Under the pieces are notes generated by a model. That model saw only the letters and a list, made by a program, of their open reading frames with translations, was not told where the DNA came from and ran no database searches. From positions 1 through 64,000 of the forward strand of contig OY821614.1 in assembly GCA_963682085.1 (NCBI GenBank): DNA of 64,000 nucleotides. The letters are read 5' to 3'. Origin of the DNA: Thiodubiliella sp900128405. GTDB lineage: Bacteria > Pseudomonadota > Gammaproteobacteria > PS1 > Pseudothioglobaceae. Every line of letters starts with the position of its first letter. Position 1 is the stretch's first letter. Below, one piece after another: positions 42,084 to 50,463 of this stretch. The position numbers and the translations under genes were made by a program.

Positions 42084-42878
42084 TTACAAGCCTTTTTCAA
42101 TTTTACGAACACTGAACATTTCATCATCAATAGCAACATTAATTTCAATATCACGATTACTCAAAATGGTTTTATGTAGAGTTTGTTTGCCGTATTTTGT
42201 CGTCATTGTCGTTTGTGTTGCCACCCAAATACCATCAATTTTTTCCATTTTACGAACATCCATATATTTAACTCGGTTGGCTTTTTTAAGATAAAACTTG
42301 GCACGGGCGAGCATAAAATTATCTTTGCGAATATATAAAATGCTTTTGGTGTAGCCAGTTTCGTCAATCACGGCTTTATTTTTTGGCAAAGATTGGATAA
42401 TCCACACTGGATTTTTATCATCTTTGCGTTTAATAACGCTTTCTTTTAGCAGTTTAAAATGATAATCATCAAGATTTTTATCCGTCATATCAGCATAAGA
42501 AAAATCACTGCCCATAAAAGCACCATCTTTGTCACTGGCTGGGATGCGTTTGGTTTTTTTGAGTGCAGGGAGATACATCCATTGGTCATCATCTTTGTCG
42601 TTCCCGCTATAATCAAAAGTTAAAAACGCTGTGTTTTTAACATCGCTGGGCGTTAGAAAAAAGACAGATTTATGTTCAGTGTTCTTATTTATGTCTTTGG
42701 AAAATGTGCGCATTTGTCTGATGCGTTTTTTCTTGTGTTTGTCGATTAAAACCATTTGCAAAGTGGAGACAATGCTGCTGCCATCATCTCGGGCATCAAC
42801 TTTTTGCATAATTTCTAAGCCTGTTAAGGCATTAACGCCAAAACTTAACAATAGGGTGGGTAGTAGTAATTTTTTCAT
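42084..42878 (-). CDS. LolA-like outer-membrane lipoprotein-sorting protein
   Basis: 264 aa with a signal peptide (MKKLLLPTLLLSFGVNA). It has TGLEIMQKVDARDDG, then DQWMYLPALKKTKRIPASD.DGAFMGSDFSY, a signature of the 'outer membrane lipoprotein-sorting protein' family with a LolA/LolB-like fold. It is a periplasmic carrier by inference. Its ATG overlaps the RND stop (TAATG), and its stop directly abuts the next ATG (TAAATG), so all three are translated together. Confidence 0.85.
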   Translation of the reverse strand: MKKLLLPTLLLSFGVNALTGLEIMQKVDARDDGSSIVSTLQMVLIDKHKKKRIRQMRTFSKDINKNTEHKSVFFLTPSDVKNTAFLTFDYSGNDKDDDQWMYLPALKKTKRIPASDKDGAFMGSDFSYADMTDKNLDDYHFKLLKESVIKRKDDKNPVWIIQSLPKNKAVIDETGYTKSILYIRKDNFMLARAKFYLKKANRVKYMDVRKMEKIDGIWVATQTTMTTKYGKQTLHKTILSNRDIEINVAIDDEMFSVRKIEKGL

Positions 42879-45295
42879 TATTTTTGCTCCAAAGATTTAG
42901 GTTTTTCTAATAGTTTCATAATAGCAGGCATCAGTAAAAAGTCAGCAATAAGGGCGATAAAAATAGCGCTGGCAGTCAAAATACCAAAATTTAACATATT
43001 GGTCATACTGGCACTTAATAGCACTAAAAATCCAAGAGAAAGCACAACGGAAGTAACGATAATCGCCCGCCCCGTTCCAATAAGAGTTAGCCTTGTAGCC
43101 TCATCAACATTTTTACCCTCTAATCGATAGCGATTAAAATTGTGCATAAAATGCACAGTATCGTCAACGGCAAGGCCTAGGGCAATCGCCCCTACAAGCA
43201 TTGAAAACATATCAAAAGGAATGCCGAAACCAACCATCATTGCCGTAATGGTCAACATTGGCAGAATATTTGGAATCATACTAATCAAGCCGATTTTAAT
43301 ATTGCCAATTAAAATTATCATCATAATGGCAATAAGTCCAAATGCCAGCACATAACTAATTGCACTAGAATGAATGGATTTTTCCATAATACTGGAAAGT
43401 AAAACACCAATGCCAGTGAAAGAAACATCGGCTTTTGTGTTAAATTCTTGTGAAATTTTGGTTTTAATCTCACTTAAAAATTGATTGTATTTAATGGCAT
43501 CAACAAAAGGCACTTTGACCGTTATGCGTGCCTTAGAAAAACCAGAATCAACAAAATCCTCTAAATCATCACTACCGCTATTGGCAAATAAAAATAATTC
43601 TTGTGCAATCAAATCTTTGTTAGTAGGGATTTTGTAAAACGCTGTATTATTTGCATTTAGTGCTTTATTGGTTTCTTTTAATACATCAACCAGCGTTATT
43701 GTTTTACCGACAAAAATATCCCCGTCTTTTAAGGTGTTAAGATAATCAGTTGTTCTTTCAATTTTTTGTAGCATCGCTGGTTCATACAGACCATTTTCTC
43801 GTCCAGTATCAACAATAATCTCCAAAGTCGTTGAGCCGTTTAACTCTCTGTCAATCGTTTCAACATCAACACGCACTGGGTTGTCAGCCTTAAACCAGAT
43901 GAGCGGGTAGTGAGAAAATTTCATTTGTGTGGCAAAAGAGACTGCAATAATAATCATAATACTGCTAATTACCACAATGGATTTAGCATTGTTTAGAGAA
44001 AAATCAGCAATCTTGTGTAAAAAAGTGTCCATTGTTTTATTATGCGAGGCAATGGGTTTGTGCTTCAGTTTCAGAGTGGCAAGCATAGCAGGCAACAATA
44101 TTAAAACAAACAACAGCCCTAATATAATACTGGCACTAGCAAAAATGCCTAAGTTGGCAACAGGGGCAACATCGGAAAATGAAAACGACCACATACCAGC
44201 AGCAGTGGTAAGTGAGGTCATTACAATGGCAAAGCCAGAATGTCCCATGGAAAAACGCAGTGCTGATTTTTTATCCCCAGTTTTGGCAAAGTCTTTATAA
44301 AACATTGCCAAAAGGTGGATGCTCGCCCCAGTAATAACTGCCAATAAAAACGAAGGCATAATTTGAGTAACAATAGTAAAGGGGGCATCAAACAGTGCCA
44401 TTAATGAAACAGCACTCACGATTGTTAAAACAACAGTGATAAGTGGCAGAACAACCCCCGAGACGCGCCTGAACATTAATGCCAAAACCAAAATTACCAT
44501 GAGCAACATTTTTTGGATAAAACTTTGGGTGTCTTTTTTCATTGCCTGCTTGATAACGCCAGCAAATAACGCTGAACCTGCAAGGTGCACTTTAAAATTA
44601 GCATCTTCGTATTTTTTGGTAATTTGTTGCACTGCTTCAATGATTTTGGTGTTTTCATTGTCTGTTAAATATAATTTAGGTGTATTGTTTGTCGTTTCTT
44701 CGGCAAACTCATCTTCCTCGTTAACGACTATTGTTTTGCCATTTTTATCAAAACTAGAGTAAGTTTGTGTATCGATGATGATGCTGGTAAAAGTTTTATC
44801 ACCATTAAATAGCAAATCTTTTAACAAAGGATTGGCACTTGCCAGTTGTTTTTTAGCACTGAGTGTGGATTTATCAATTTTATAATCATCAAACAAATCT
44901 TCAACAATTAAACTGTCCGTTGTGCCAAGGGTGTTTCTGGCGTTTATTAAAGAATTAACCTCTTCAATGTGGGGCAAATTGTTTTCTAATTCTTGGTGTA
45001 GTTTTGCCAGTTTTTTAAGAAAATTAAGGTCAAAAATATCTTTAGTTTCAACAGCAATTAAGATTTTTTCATCTCTGCCGAATTGGTCACGAAATTCATC
45101 GTATTTAACACGAAGTTCATCAGTTTTATGCAAAAACCCTTCGGTTGAAGTGTCCATTTTAAGGGTTGATAAATTGGATCCAAGTCCTACCACCACCAGT
45201 AAAACTGCAAGAATGGTTTTTTTGCTATTTTCAAAAATAAAATCTGCTAATTGTTCAAATTTTTGCTCTGTTTTTAGTCGCCAGTTCATTGTCAT
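42878..45295 (-). CDS. RND-superfamily transporter (MMPL/HpnN-like)
   Basis: 805 aa with two repeats, each with a membrane segment, a periplasmic loop and a five-helix bundle. The first is KTILAVLLVVVGLGSNL and the VILPLITVVLTI-like bundle at ~260-410; the second starts at ~430. Motifs include GLAVDDTVHFMHNFNRY and ASIHLLAMFYKD, typical of the MMPL/hopanoid-exporter class rather than AcrB. The linked LolA-like and barrel genes suggest export of a lipid-like substrate. Substrate unknown. Confidence 0.87.
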   Translation of the reverse strand: MTMNWRLKTEQKFEQLADFIFENSKKTILAVLLVVVGLGSNLSTLKMDTSTEGFLHKTDELRVKYDEFRDQFGRDEKILIAVETKDIFDLNFLKKLAKLHQELENNLPHIEEVNSLINARNTLGTTDSLIVEDLFDDYKIDKSTLSAKKQLASANPLLKDLLFNGDKTFTSIIIDTQTYSSFDKNGKTIVVNEEDEFAEETTNNTPKLYLTDNENTKIIEAVQQITKKYEDANFKVHLAGSALFAGVIKQAMKKDTQSFIQKMLLMVILVLALMFRRVSGVVLPLITVVLTIVSAVSLMALFDAPFTIVTQIMPSFLLAVITGASIHLLAMFYKDFAKTGDKKSALRFSMGHSGFAIVMTSLTTAAGMWSFSFSDVAPVANLGIFASASIILGLLFVLILLPAMLATLKLKHKPIASHNKTMDTFLHKIADFSLNNAKSIVVISSIMIIIAVSFATQMKFSHYPLIWFKADNPVRVDVETIDRELNGSTTLEIIVDTGRENGLYEPAMLQKIERTTDYLNTLKDGDIFVGKTITLVDVLKETNKALNANNTAFYKIPTNKDLIAQELFLFANSGSDDLEDFVDSGFSKARITVKVPFVDAIKYNQFLSEIKTKISQEFNTKADVSFTGIGVLLSSIMEKSIHSSAISYVLAFGLIAIMMIILIGNIKIGLISMIPNILPMLTITAMMVGFGIPFDMFSMLVGAIALGLAVDDTVHFMHNFNRYRLEGKNVDEATRLTLIGTGRAIIVTSVVLSLGFLVLLSASMTNMLNFGILTASAIFIALIADFLLMPAIMKLLEKPKSLEQK

Positions 45296-45312
45296 ATCCG
45301 TAAGTTAAAAAA

Positions 45313-45972
45313 TCAATCAATTAATAAGGTTGAGAGGTAACCTTCACGCGCTTCAATGTTTGAGTAATATACATCATCCAGCCCATCAACCACAGAATTT
45401 CTAACCACATCAAGTGCCAAAACTGCATCACTCCAAGCACTTAAATGTTTAAATTCTGTGATAGATAGGGCGTTATTGGTAAATTCATTCACCCAAGATA
45501 AGCGCATAAAAAGTGGTGCAAAAGCAGCGTCAATCATATTAAATTCCTCACCATTGAAGAATTTTTCTTGGTTTTTTATTGCCTCAATTTTTGTTAATTT
45601 TTCAAATAATGCTTTTTTCGAAATGTGAAATTTTTCCTCATCGCCTGTTACTATGCCGAACATATCCCCCAGCATTTCCCCAGAATACACAATCCAAGAG
45701 CGGTTATTAGCCCTCTGGACAACCTCTTTTGGGTGGAAACTGTGTGCACTTATCTCTTCGATAAATTCAGTAATAACTAAAGATTCAAAAATAACTTGGT
45801 CATCAACTTTAAGTAATGGCACTTGTCCAGTAGGTGAAATTTCTATAAACCAATCTGGTGGATCCATTGGATTGATGTAAGTCATTTTAAAATCAATTTT
45901 TTGCACATCCAATGAAATCATTGCCCGCTGTGCAAATGGGCAAAGTTTAAAGCTAATAAGTTCTAATTTCAT
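45313..45972 (-). CDS. Glutathione S-transferase family protein
   Basis: 219 aa with an N-terminal thioredoxin-fold domain. It has SFKLCPFAQRAMISL, an omega-type Cys active site, SPTGQVPLL with the cis-Pro, and FESLVITEFIEE for glutathione gamma-Glu binding. The all-helical C-terminal domain includes NMIDAAFAPLFMR. By family it performs glutathione-dependent thiol transfer or dehalogenation; the substrate cannot be inferred. Confidence 0.88.
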   Translation of the reverse strand: MKLELISFKLCPFAQRAMISLDVQKIDFKMTYINPMDPPDWFIEISPTGQVPLLKVDDQVIFESLVITEFIEEISAHSFHPKEVVQRANNRSWIVYSGEMLGDMFGIVTGDEEKFHISKKALFEKLTKIEAIKNQEKFFNGEEFNMIDAAFAPLFMRLSWVNEFTNNALSITEFKHLSAWSDAVLALDVVRNSVVDGLDDVYYSNIEAREGYLSTLLID

Positions 45973-45989
45973 GTTTTTCTCCTAGAAAC

Positions 45990-46009
45990 GAGAAAGCCCT
46001 TGCTTTCTC
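45990..46009 (-). terminator. Possible hairpin between rlmH and the GST gene
   Basis: GAGAAAGC CCTT GCTTTCTC forms a perfect 8-bp stem with a 4-nt loop directly after the rlmH stop. There is no following T run, so termination is uncertain. Confidence 0.35.
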
Positions 46010-46013
46010 TAAA

Positions 46014-46481
46014 TTATTCCCGATGATAGGGGTGGTTGGTTAATAATGAATGGGCACGATAAATTTGCTCCACTGCCAATAATCGTGCCATTGAATGTGG
46101 CAAAGTTAAGTTTGACAATCCCCATAATTGATGAGCCTGTTGTTTAATTGTATTGCTTAAACCATCGGCACCACCAATCAGCAAAGCCACACTATCGCCA
46201 TTTTGTTGCCAATTTTGCATTGCTTGAGCGATTTCTTTAGTGGTGTGTTGTTTGCCATGTTCGTCAAAAGCAATAATCAAATTTGCAGTGGCACTGGCTT
46301 TCATCAATAACTCACCTTCAAGTTGTTTGATTTGTTCAATATTTTTGCTTTTGCGTTTTTGTGCTTCAGGCGTGGTTAAGTTAAAGTTGAGTTCACGAGG
46401 TAATTGTTTTTGATAATGCGTAATTCCTGTTTGTATCCAATCAGGCATTTTTTTACCAATGGCAATCAAGTTGATTTTCAC
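46014..46481 (-). CDS. rlmH: 23S rRNA (pseudouridine-1915 N3)-methyltransferase RlmH
   Basis: 155-aa SPOUT methyltransferase with VKINLIAIGKKMPDW at the start, LIIAFDEHGKQ, LLIGGADGLSN and SLLTNHPYHRE at the C-terminus, all diagnostic. I set the start at the GTG 46481, which overlaps the rsfS stop (GTGA), rather than seven codons earlier. The rsfS-rlmH pairing is conserved in bacteria and links two ribosome functions. Confidence 0.95.
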   Translation of the reverse strand: MKINLIAIGKKMPDWIQTGITHYQKQLPRELNFNLTTPEAQKRKSKNIEQIKQLEGELLMKASATANLIIAFDEHGKQHTTKEIAQAMQNWQQNGDSVALLIGGADGLSNTIKQQAHQLWGLSNLTLPHSMARLLAVEQIYRAHSLLTNHPYHRE

Positions 46482-46810
46482 TCGTCGTCCGTTCCCGACC
46501 ATAATTTTTCTAATTTGTAAAATTCTCTAGTTTTCTCAGTCATAACATGCACCACTACTTCTGCCAAATCAATGAGCATCCAATGCCCCGTTTCCGCACC
46601 CTCAATACCAACAACTTTCATTCCTAAACGCTTTGCCTCAATTTTGACATTATTAGCAATGCCTCGCACATGTTGCGTAGAGCGACCTGTGGCAATCACA
46701 ATCGCTTCAATGTCTGCACTTTGTTGCAAAACTTTTAGAGTAACAACATTTTCTCCCTTAAGTTCATCAATAATGTCGGTAACTGCTTTTAGTTGTTGTT
46801 TTAAATTCAT
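46478..46810 (-). CDS. rsfS: Ribosome silencing factor RsfS
   Basis: 110 aa of the RsfS/Iojap family, which binds L14 and blocks subunit joining in stationary phase. Motifs: ADIEAIVIATGRSTQHVRGI, GIEGAETGHWMLIDLAEVVV and HVMTEKTREFYKLEKLW. It sits between nadD and rlmH, overlapping both, the classical order. Confidence 0.95.
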   Translation of the reverse strand: MNLKQQLKAVTDIIDELKGENVVTLKVLQQSADIEAIVIATGRSTQHVRGIANNVKIEAKRLGMKVVGIEGAETGHWMLIDLAEVVVHVMTEKTREFYKLEKLWSGTDDE

Positions 46811-47358
46811 AGTTTTTTAATATATTTAATAATGTTTTCAGGTAATAATCCTGATAAATTTTCCTGATTGCGTATTTTACTTCTAATTTGCGTTGATGAA
46901 ATATTAACTAACGGTGTTTTAGCAAAATATACCTCCATGCAAGAAGTTAAGCCTTTTGCCTCAGACAATCTAGGCAGCACTACTAATTGTGCGTAGTTAC
47001 TAAGTTGCTGATAGTTTTTCCAAGTGTCTAATGTATTAAAACTGTCCTCACCCATAATGAAAAAAATCTTTCTATCGGGATAATCTACTTTAATTTGTTT
47101 GAGTGTGTCAATAGTGTAAGAAGCATTTTGTCGGTCAATTTCACGACTATCAAGTTGCAAATCATCAAACTCAGCAATCGCTAAATTTAACATCTCAAGG
47201 CGTTGTTGGTGAGAAAATTGTAAAGCATTTTTATGCACAGAAGTCTTGCAAGGCATTAAAAAAAGTTGTGTCAATCCCAACTCTTTTTTAATAGCACAAG
47301 CCGTTTTTAAATGTCCATAATGCACAGGGTCAAATGAACCACCAAAAAAACCAATCAT
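46807..47358 (-). CDS. nadD: Nicotinate-nucleotide adenylyltransferase NadD
   Basis: 183 aa with the nucleotidyltransferase signature IGFFGGSFDPVHYGHLKTA at the start, then FIMGEDSFNTLDTWKNY and ISSTQIRSKIR (ISST motif). It makes deamido-NAD from nicotinate mononucleotide and ATP in NAD synthesis. Overlaps rsfS downstream and the hydrolase gene upstream by 4 nt. Confidence 0.95.
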   Translation of the reverse strand: MIGFFGGSFDPVHYGHLKTACAIKKELGLTQLFLMPCKTSVHKNALQFSHQQRLEMLNLAIAEFDDLQLDSREIDRQNASYTIDTLKQIKVDYPDRKIFFIMGEDSFNTLDTWKNYQQLSNYAQLVVLPRLSEAKGLTSCMEVYFAKTPLVNISSTQIRSKIRNQENLSGLLPENIIKYIKKL

Positions 47359-48077
47359 AACATGGTTTGAACTTCTGTTTTGGTTAATGCTTCGGTTGGA
47401 TAAGGGTATTGACCGATTGACATACCTTCTACAAAACGCACAAAGTCTGCTTCGTTGTCAATCAATAAATAAGCATTACCTTGTTTTTGCTCTCCCATTG
47501 TGGTTTCAATTTTGCAGCCGTAATCATGACCGCAATGTAGCATTATTGCATCATCAACTTGCTTGAGCTTTTGCATGGAATTAAATAATTCACTAATATT
47601 ACCACCCGGCAATGAACAATGTCCTGCACCATAAACAAATAGTGTATCACCCGCAATCAAATGTCCATCTAGTAAATAACAAACACCACCAGCACTGTGC
47701 CCCGGTGTGTTAATAATTGTAGCAGCGGTTTTACCGATAAAAATAGTGTCGTTGTGTTCAACTGTTTCGGGCAAATTGTCAATTTGCAAATAAGGCACTT
47801 CATGGATGCCTACAGTAATTTTTGCACCTGTTTTTTCTACAATTTCATCCACTGCATTGGTGTGGTCAAAATGCCAGTGTGTTAGCCAAATATCAGTAAG
47901 CGTATAGCCTTTGTCGTGTATCCGTTGGATAAATAACGATGCATCCCATGCTGGGTCGATAATGGCACAAGTTTTGGTATCATGGTCAAAGATAAAATGA
48001 ATGGAATCTTCTAATGCACCAATGTGATAAAGAATTTCTAAGGTAAAAGTTTTTTCAGTGTATTTTTTTTCTAGCAT
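47355..48077 (-). CDS. Metallo-beta-lactamase-fold hydrolase (glyoxalase II-like)
   Basis: 240 aa. Zinc ligands are visible in THWHFDHTN (HxHxDH), NTPGHSAGGVCYL, AGDTLFVYGAGHCSLPGG and CGHDYG. The last resembles the HPGHDY and CGHEYT motifs of thioesterase-type members. It is probably a glutathione thioesterase or related hydrolase; the exact substrate is not shown. It overlaps nadD by 4 nt, so it heads that operon. Confidence 0.87.
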   Translation of the reverse strand: MLEKKYTEKTFTLEILYHIGALEDSIHFIFDHDTKTCAIIDPAWDASLFIQRIHDKGYTLTDIWLTHWHFDHTNAVDEIVEKTGAKITVGIHEVPYLQIDNLPETVEHNDTIFIGKTAATIINTPGHSAGGVCYLLDGHLIAGDTLFVYGAGHCSLPGGNISELFNSMQKLKQVDDAIMLHCGHDYGCKIETTMGEQKQGNAYLLIDNEADFVRFVEGMSIGQYPYPTEALTKTEVQTML

Positions 48078-48091
48078 AGCCGTATTTTAAC

Positions 48092-48119
48092 TTGACTAAT
48101 TCGTCGGACACGCTATAAT
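48092..48119 (+). promoter_or_regulatory. Sigma-70 promoter of the tRNA operon
   Basis: TTGACT (48092-48097) and TATAAT (48114-48119), with a 16-bp spacer, end 32 bp before tRNA-Ala. A GC-rich discriminator is not evident. The position and near-consensus boxes make it the likely promoter for the three tRNAs. Confidence 0.8.
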
Positions 48120-48151
48120 TTGTTTCTTTTATTTGGTCACTAGTATTTTAT

Positions 48152-48227
48152 GGGGCTATAGCTCAGCTGGGAGAGCACGACACTGGCAGTGTCGGGGTCA
48201 GCGGTTCGATCCCGCTTAGCTCCACCA
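48152..48227 (+). tRNA. tRNA-Ala (anticodon GGC)
   Basis: 76 nt with encoded CCA. The acceptor GGGGCTA pairs with TAGCTCC, the anticodon arm is CGACA-CTGGCAG-TGTCG giving GGC, and the T loop is GTTCGAT. Confidence 0.97.
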
Positions 48228-48241
48228 AGTAAAAAAATTAT

Positions 48242-48316
48242 GTCGCCTTCGTCTATCGGTTAGGACCCCAGGTTTTCATCCTGGTAAGAGGAGTTCGATT
48301 CTCCTAGGCGATGCCA
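48242..48316 (+). tRNA. tRNA-Glu (anticodon TTC), copy 1
   Basis: 75 nt with CCA. The acceptor GTCGCCT pairs with AGGCGAT (a G-T first pair, as in many bacterial tRNA-Glu). The anticodon arm is CCAGG-TTTTCAT-CCTGG, reading GAA/GAG. Confidence 0.95.
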
Positions 48317-48399
48317 TATTTGAATAGTCTAGCATTGTGATGATGTTGGGCTATTTTTTTGTCTGTTGTAAATGCAGTTGGACTATATAATAAGCATTT

Positions 48400-48476
48400 G
48401 TCCCGTTCGTCTAGCTGGCCCAGGACCTCAGGATTTCATCCTGATAACAGGAGTTCAAATCTCTTACGGGACGCCA
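48400..48476 (+). tRNA. tRNA-Glu (anticodon TTC), copy 2, divergent
   Basis: 77 nt with CCA. The acceptor GTCCCGT pairs with ACGGGAC; the anticodon arm is TCAGG-ATTTCAT-CCTGA; the T arm is AGGAG-TTCAAAT-CTCTT with one G-T pair. The same anticodon as the first copy, but the body differs at many positions, so it is not a recent duplicate. Likely functional. Confidence 0.85.
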
Positions 48477-48499
48477 AATTATAAAATTAAATATAGAGG

Positions 48500-48570
48500 G
48501 AAACCTTTGCATCAGTATGAATAATTATAGAATCCACTTTTTGCTAATCATCCATATTTATAAAAGCTTC
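48500..48570 (+). mobile_element. Internally deleted MITE (copy 3)
   Basis: GAAACCTTTGCATCAGTATG and AATAATTATAGAATCCACTTT match the left end of the 62386 element. They are joined directly to GCTAATCATCCATATTTAT and AAAAGCTTC from its right end. About 90 bp of the middle is missing. It ends 2 bp before the rluD ATG. Confidence 0.75.
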
Positions 48571-48572
48571 GT

Positions 48573-49517
48573 ATGAATCAATTTAATATCATTATTCCAG
48601 ATAGACTTATTGGGCAGCGTATTGATAGTGCACTAGCGTTAATGTTGCCTGATTATTCTCGTTCTAAAATCACAGCGTGGGTAAGGTTGGGGAGTGCGTT
48701 GATTAACGGGAAAACTTTTAAACCCAAAGAAAAAGTGTTGGGTGGCGAGATTGTGAAACTCAGTATTAAAGCGGAAAAAACCAATGATTGGGTGGCAGAA
48801 GATATGCCGTTAAATATCGTATTTGAGGATGCGGATATTATTATTATTAACAAGCCAGTGGGCTTGGTCACACATCCCGGTGCGGGTAATTGGACAGGCA
48901 CATTGGCAAATGCACTGTTGTATTATGACCCTGCACTTGCTAATCTTGATAGGGCGGGTATTGTGCATCGATTGGATAAAAATACCTCGGGGCTAATGGT
49001 GGTTGCACGCAGTGAATTGGCACAAAAAAACTTGGTTGAGCAGTTGCAAACGCACAGTGTGTCTAGGGAATATTCTGCCATTGTGTATGGGCATATGATT
49101 TCAGGAGGTGTTATTGATGAGCCGATTGGACGCAATCCTAAAGACCGTATTAAACAAGCGGTGGTGGAAGAGGGTAAGCATGCTATTACACATTATCGTG
49201 TGATTGACAGATTTGCACATCATACGCATATTAAGGCGATTTTAGAAACAGGACGCACCCATCAAATTCGTGTGCATTTATCACATATTGGACATCCTTT
49301 GATTGCTGACCCGTTGTATGGAGGTAAAATTCGTTTTCCCAAAAAAGCAGATGAAGCGCTCAAAGAAGAGCTAAAAAGCTTTAATCGTCAAGCATTACAC
49401 TCTAAAAAACTTACTTTAACCCATCCGATTTCAGCAGTGGAAATGTCGTGGAAAGCACCGTTGCCAGAAGATATGCAAAGCTTAATTAAAATTTTACAAA
49501 ACTATGATGCCGTGTAA
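48573..49517 (+). CDS. rluD: 23S rRNA pseudouridine(1911/1915/1917) synthase RluD
   Basis: 314 aa with an N-terminal S4 domain (GQRIDSALALMLPDYSRSKI) and a RluA-type catalytic domain. It has INKPVGLVTHPGAGNWTGTL, the active-site VHRLDKNTSGLMVVA with the catalytic Asp, and LETGRTHQIRVHLSHIGHPL. It is likely RluD rather than RluC, given the pgeF gene just downstream, the usual partner. Pseudouridine 1915, made by RluD, is the substrate of RlmH in this same window. Confidence 0.93.
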   Translation: MNQFNIIIPDRLIGQRIDSALALMLPDYSRSKITAWVRLGSALINGKTFKPKEKVLGGEIVKLSIKAEKTNDWVAEDMPLNIVFEDADIIIINKPVGLVTHPGAGNWTGTLANALLYYDPALANLDRAGIVHRLDKNTSGLMVVARSELAQKNLVEQLQTHSVSREYSAIVYGHMISGGVIDEPIGRNPKDRIKQAVVEEGKHAITHYRVIDRFAHHTHIKAILETGRTHQIRVHLSHIGHPLIADPLYGGKIRFPKKADEALKEELKSFNRQALHSKKLTLTHPISAVEMSWKAPLPEDMQSLIKILQNYDAV

Positions 49518-49552
49518 AAGGTTCAATGCTTTGTATTTTTATGTGAAATACG

Positions 49553-50263
49553 ATGCAGTTTAATTTCCCAGACAATGTTAAGTTACTTTCAACACCACGG
49601 TATTTACAAGGTGGAGCGAGTAAGGGCGGTTATGGCAATTTTAATTTGGCCACACACACGGGCGATAATCTTGATGCCGTTGCTCATAATCGTGAATTAC
49701 TGATAACGCATTTTGACCTACCCAATACGCCAAAATGGCTGAATCAAATTCATTCTAATATTTGCTTAGATGCCCAGTCCAATGATTGCGAAGGGGATGC
49801 TGTTATCACCCGTGAAAAAAGTGTGATTTGTGCGGTAATGACTGCTGATTGTTTGCCGATTTTTGCTTCCAATCAGTCTGGCACGCAGATTGGGGTTGCT
49901 CATGCGGGCTGGCAAGGGATTCTTAATGGTGTGATTGAATCGTTTATTGAGCAGTTTGATGAGCGTGATTTATTGATACATTTTGGTGCGGCGATTTCAT
50001 CAAAAAACCTTGAAGTTGGCAAAGAGGTGTTTGAACAATTTGTAACCAAAGACAAAAAACTCAGTGTGGCATTTGCGCAAATAGGTGAAAAATATCACCT
50101 TGATATTTACCAAGCCGCCTGTATTATTTTGAATGATTTAGGTATTAAAACAATGAGTGGCGGTAATCAATGCACTGCCGAGCAAGATAAAGATTATTTT
50201 TCTTATCGCCGAGATGGCGTAAATTCAGGCAGAATGGCACACCTTATTTGGATAACAACTTAA
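49553..50263 (+). CDS. pgeF: Multicopper polyphenol oxidase/purine nucleoside phosphorylase family (PgeF/YfiH)
   Basis: 236 aa. Motifs GGASKGGYGNFNLATHTGDN, MTADCLPIFASN (Cys and His metal ligands), GVAHAGWQGILNG and GNQCTAEQDKDYFSYRRDG define the family. YfiH proteins edit peptidoglycan precursors in E. coli and act as purine phosphorylases elsewhere. It follows rluD as usual. It overlaps the convergent DUF2798 gene by 20 bp. Confidence 0.93.
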   Translation: MQFNFPDNVKLLSTPRYLQGGASKGGYGNFNLATHTGDNLDAVAHNRELLITHFDLPNTPKWLNQIHSNICLDAQSNDCEGDAVITREKSVICAVMTADCLPIFASNQSGTQIGVAHAGWQGILNGVIESFIEQFDERDLLIHFGAAISSKNLEVGKEVFEQFVTKDKKLSVAFAQIGEKYHLDIYQAACIILNDLGIKTMSGGNQCTAEQDKDYFSYRRDGVNSGRMAHLIWITT

Positions 50264-50462
50264 CAATTTTTTTCTTAAAAATTGGTGCAAAAATATACAA
50301 TAGTGGAAAGCCCACTAGCCACGCAATAGCAAAACTAGACAACCATTTTTCAATGGTTTGGTCGTTCCAGCCAATATTCATATAAGTAACAACAAATGAC
50401 ATAATACTAATCATAAATAATGACATAACGACACTAAATATTAGATGCACTTTCTTTTCCAT
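50244..50462 (-). CDS. DUF2798-like two-helix membrane protein
   Basis: 72 aa with two transmembrane helices (VHLIFSVVMSLFMISIMSFV and FAIAWLVGFPLLYIFAPIF). The WLSSFAIAWLVGFPL stretch matches DUF2798 proteins. The function is unknown. It starts 1 nt after the stop of the S24-like gene upstream, so the two are probably co-transcribed with mutM. Confidence 0.8.
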   Translation of the reverse strand: MEKKVHLIFSVVMSLFMISIMSFVVTYMNIGWNDQTIEKWLSSFAIAWLVGFPLLYIFAPIFKKKIVKLLSK

Positions 50463-50463
50463 A

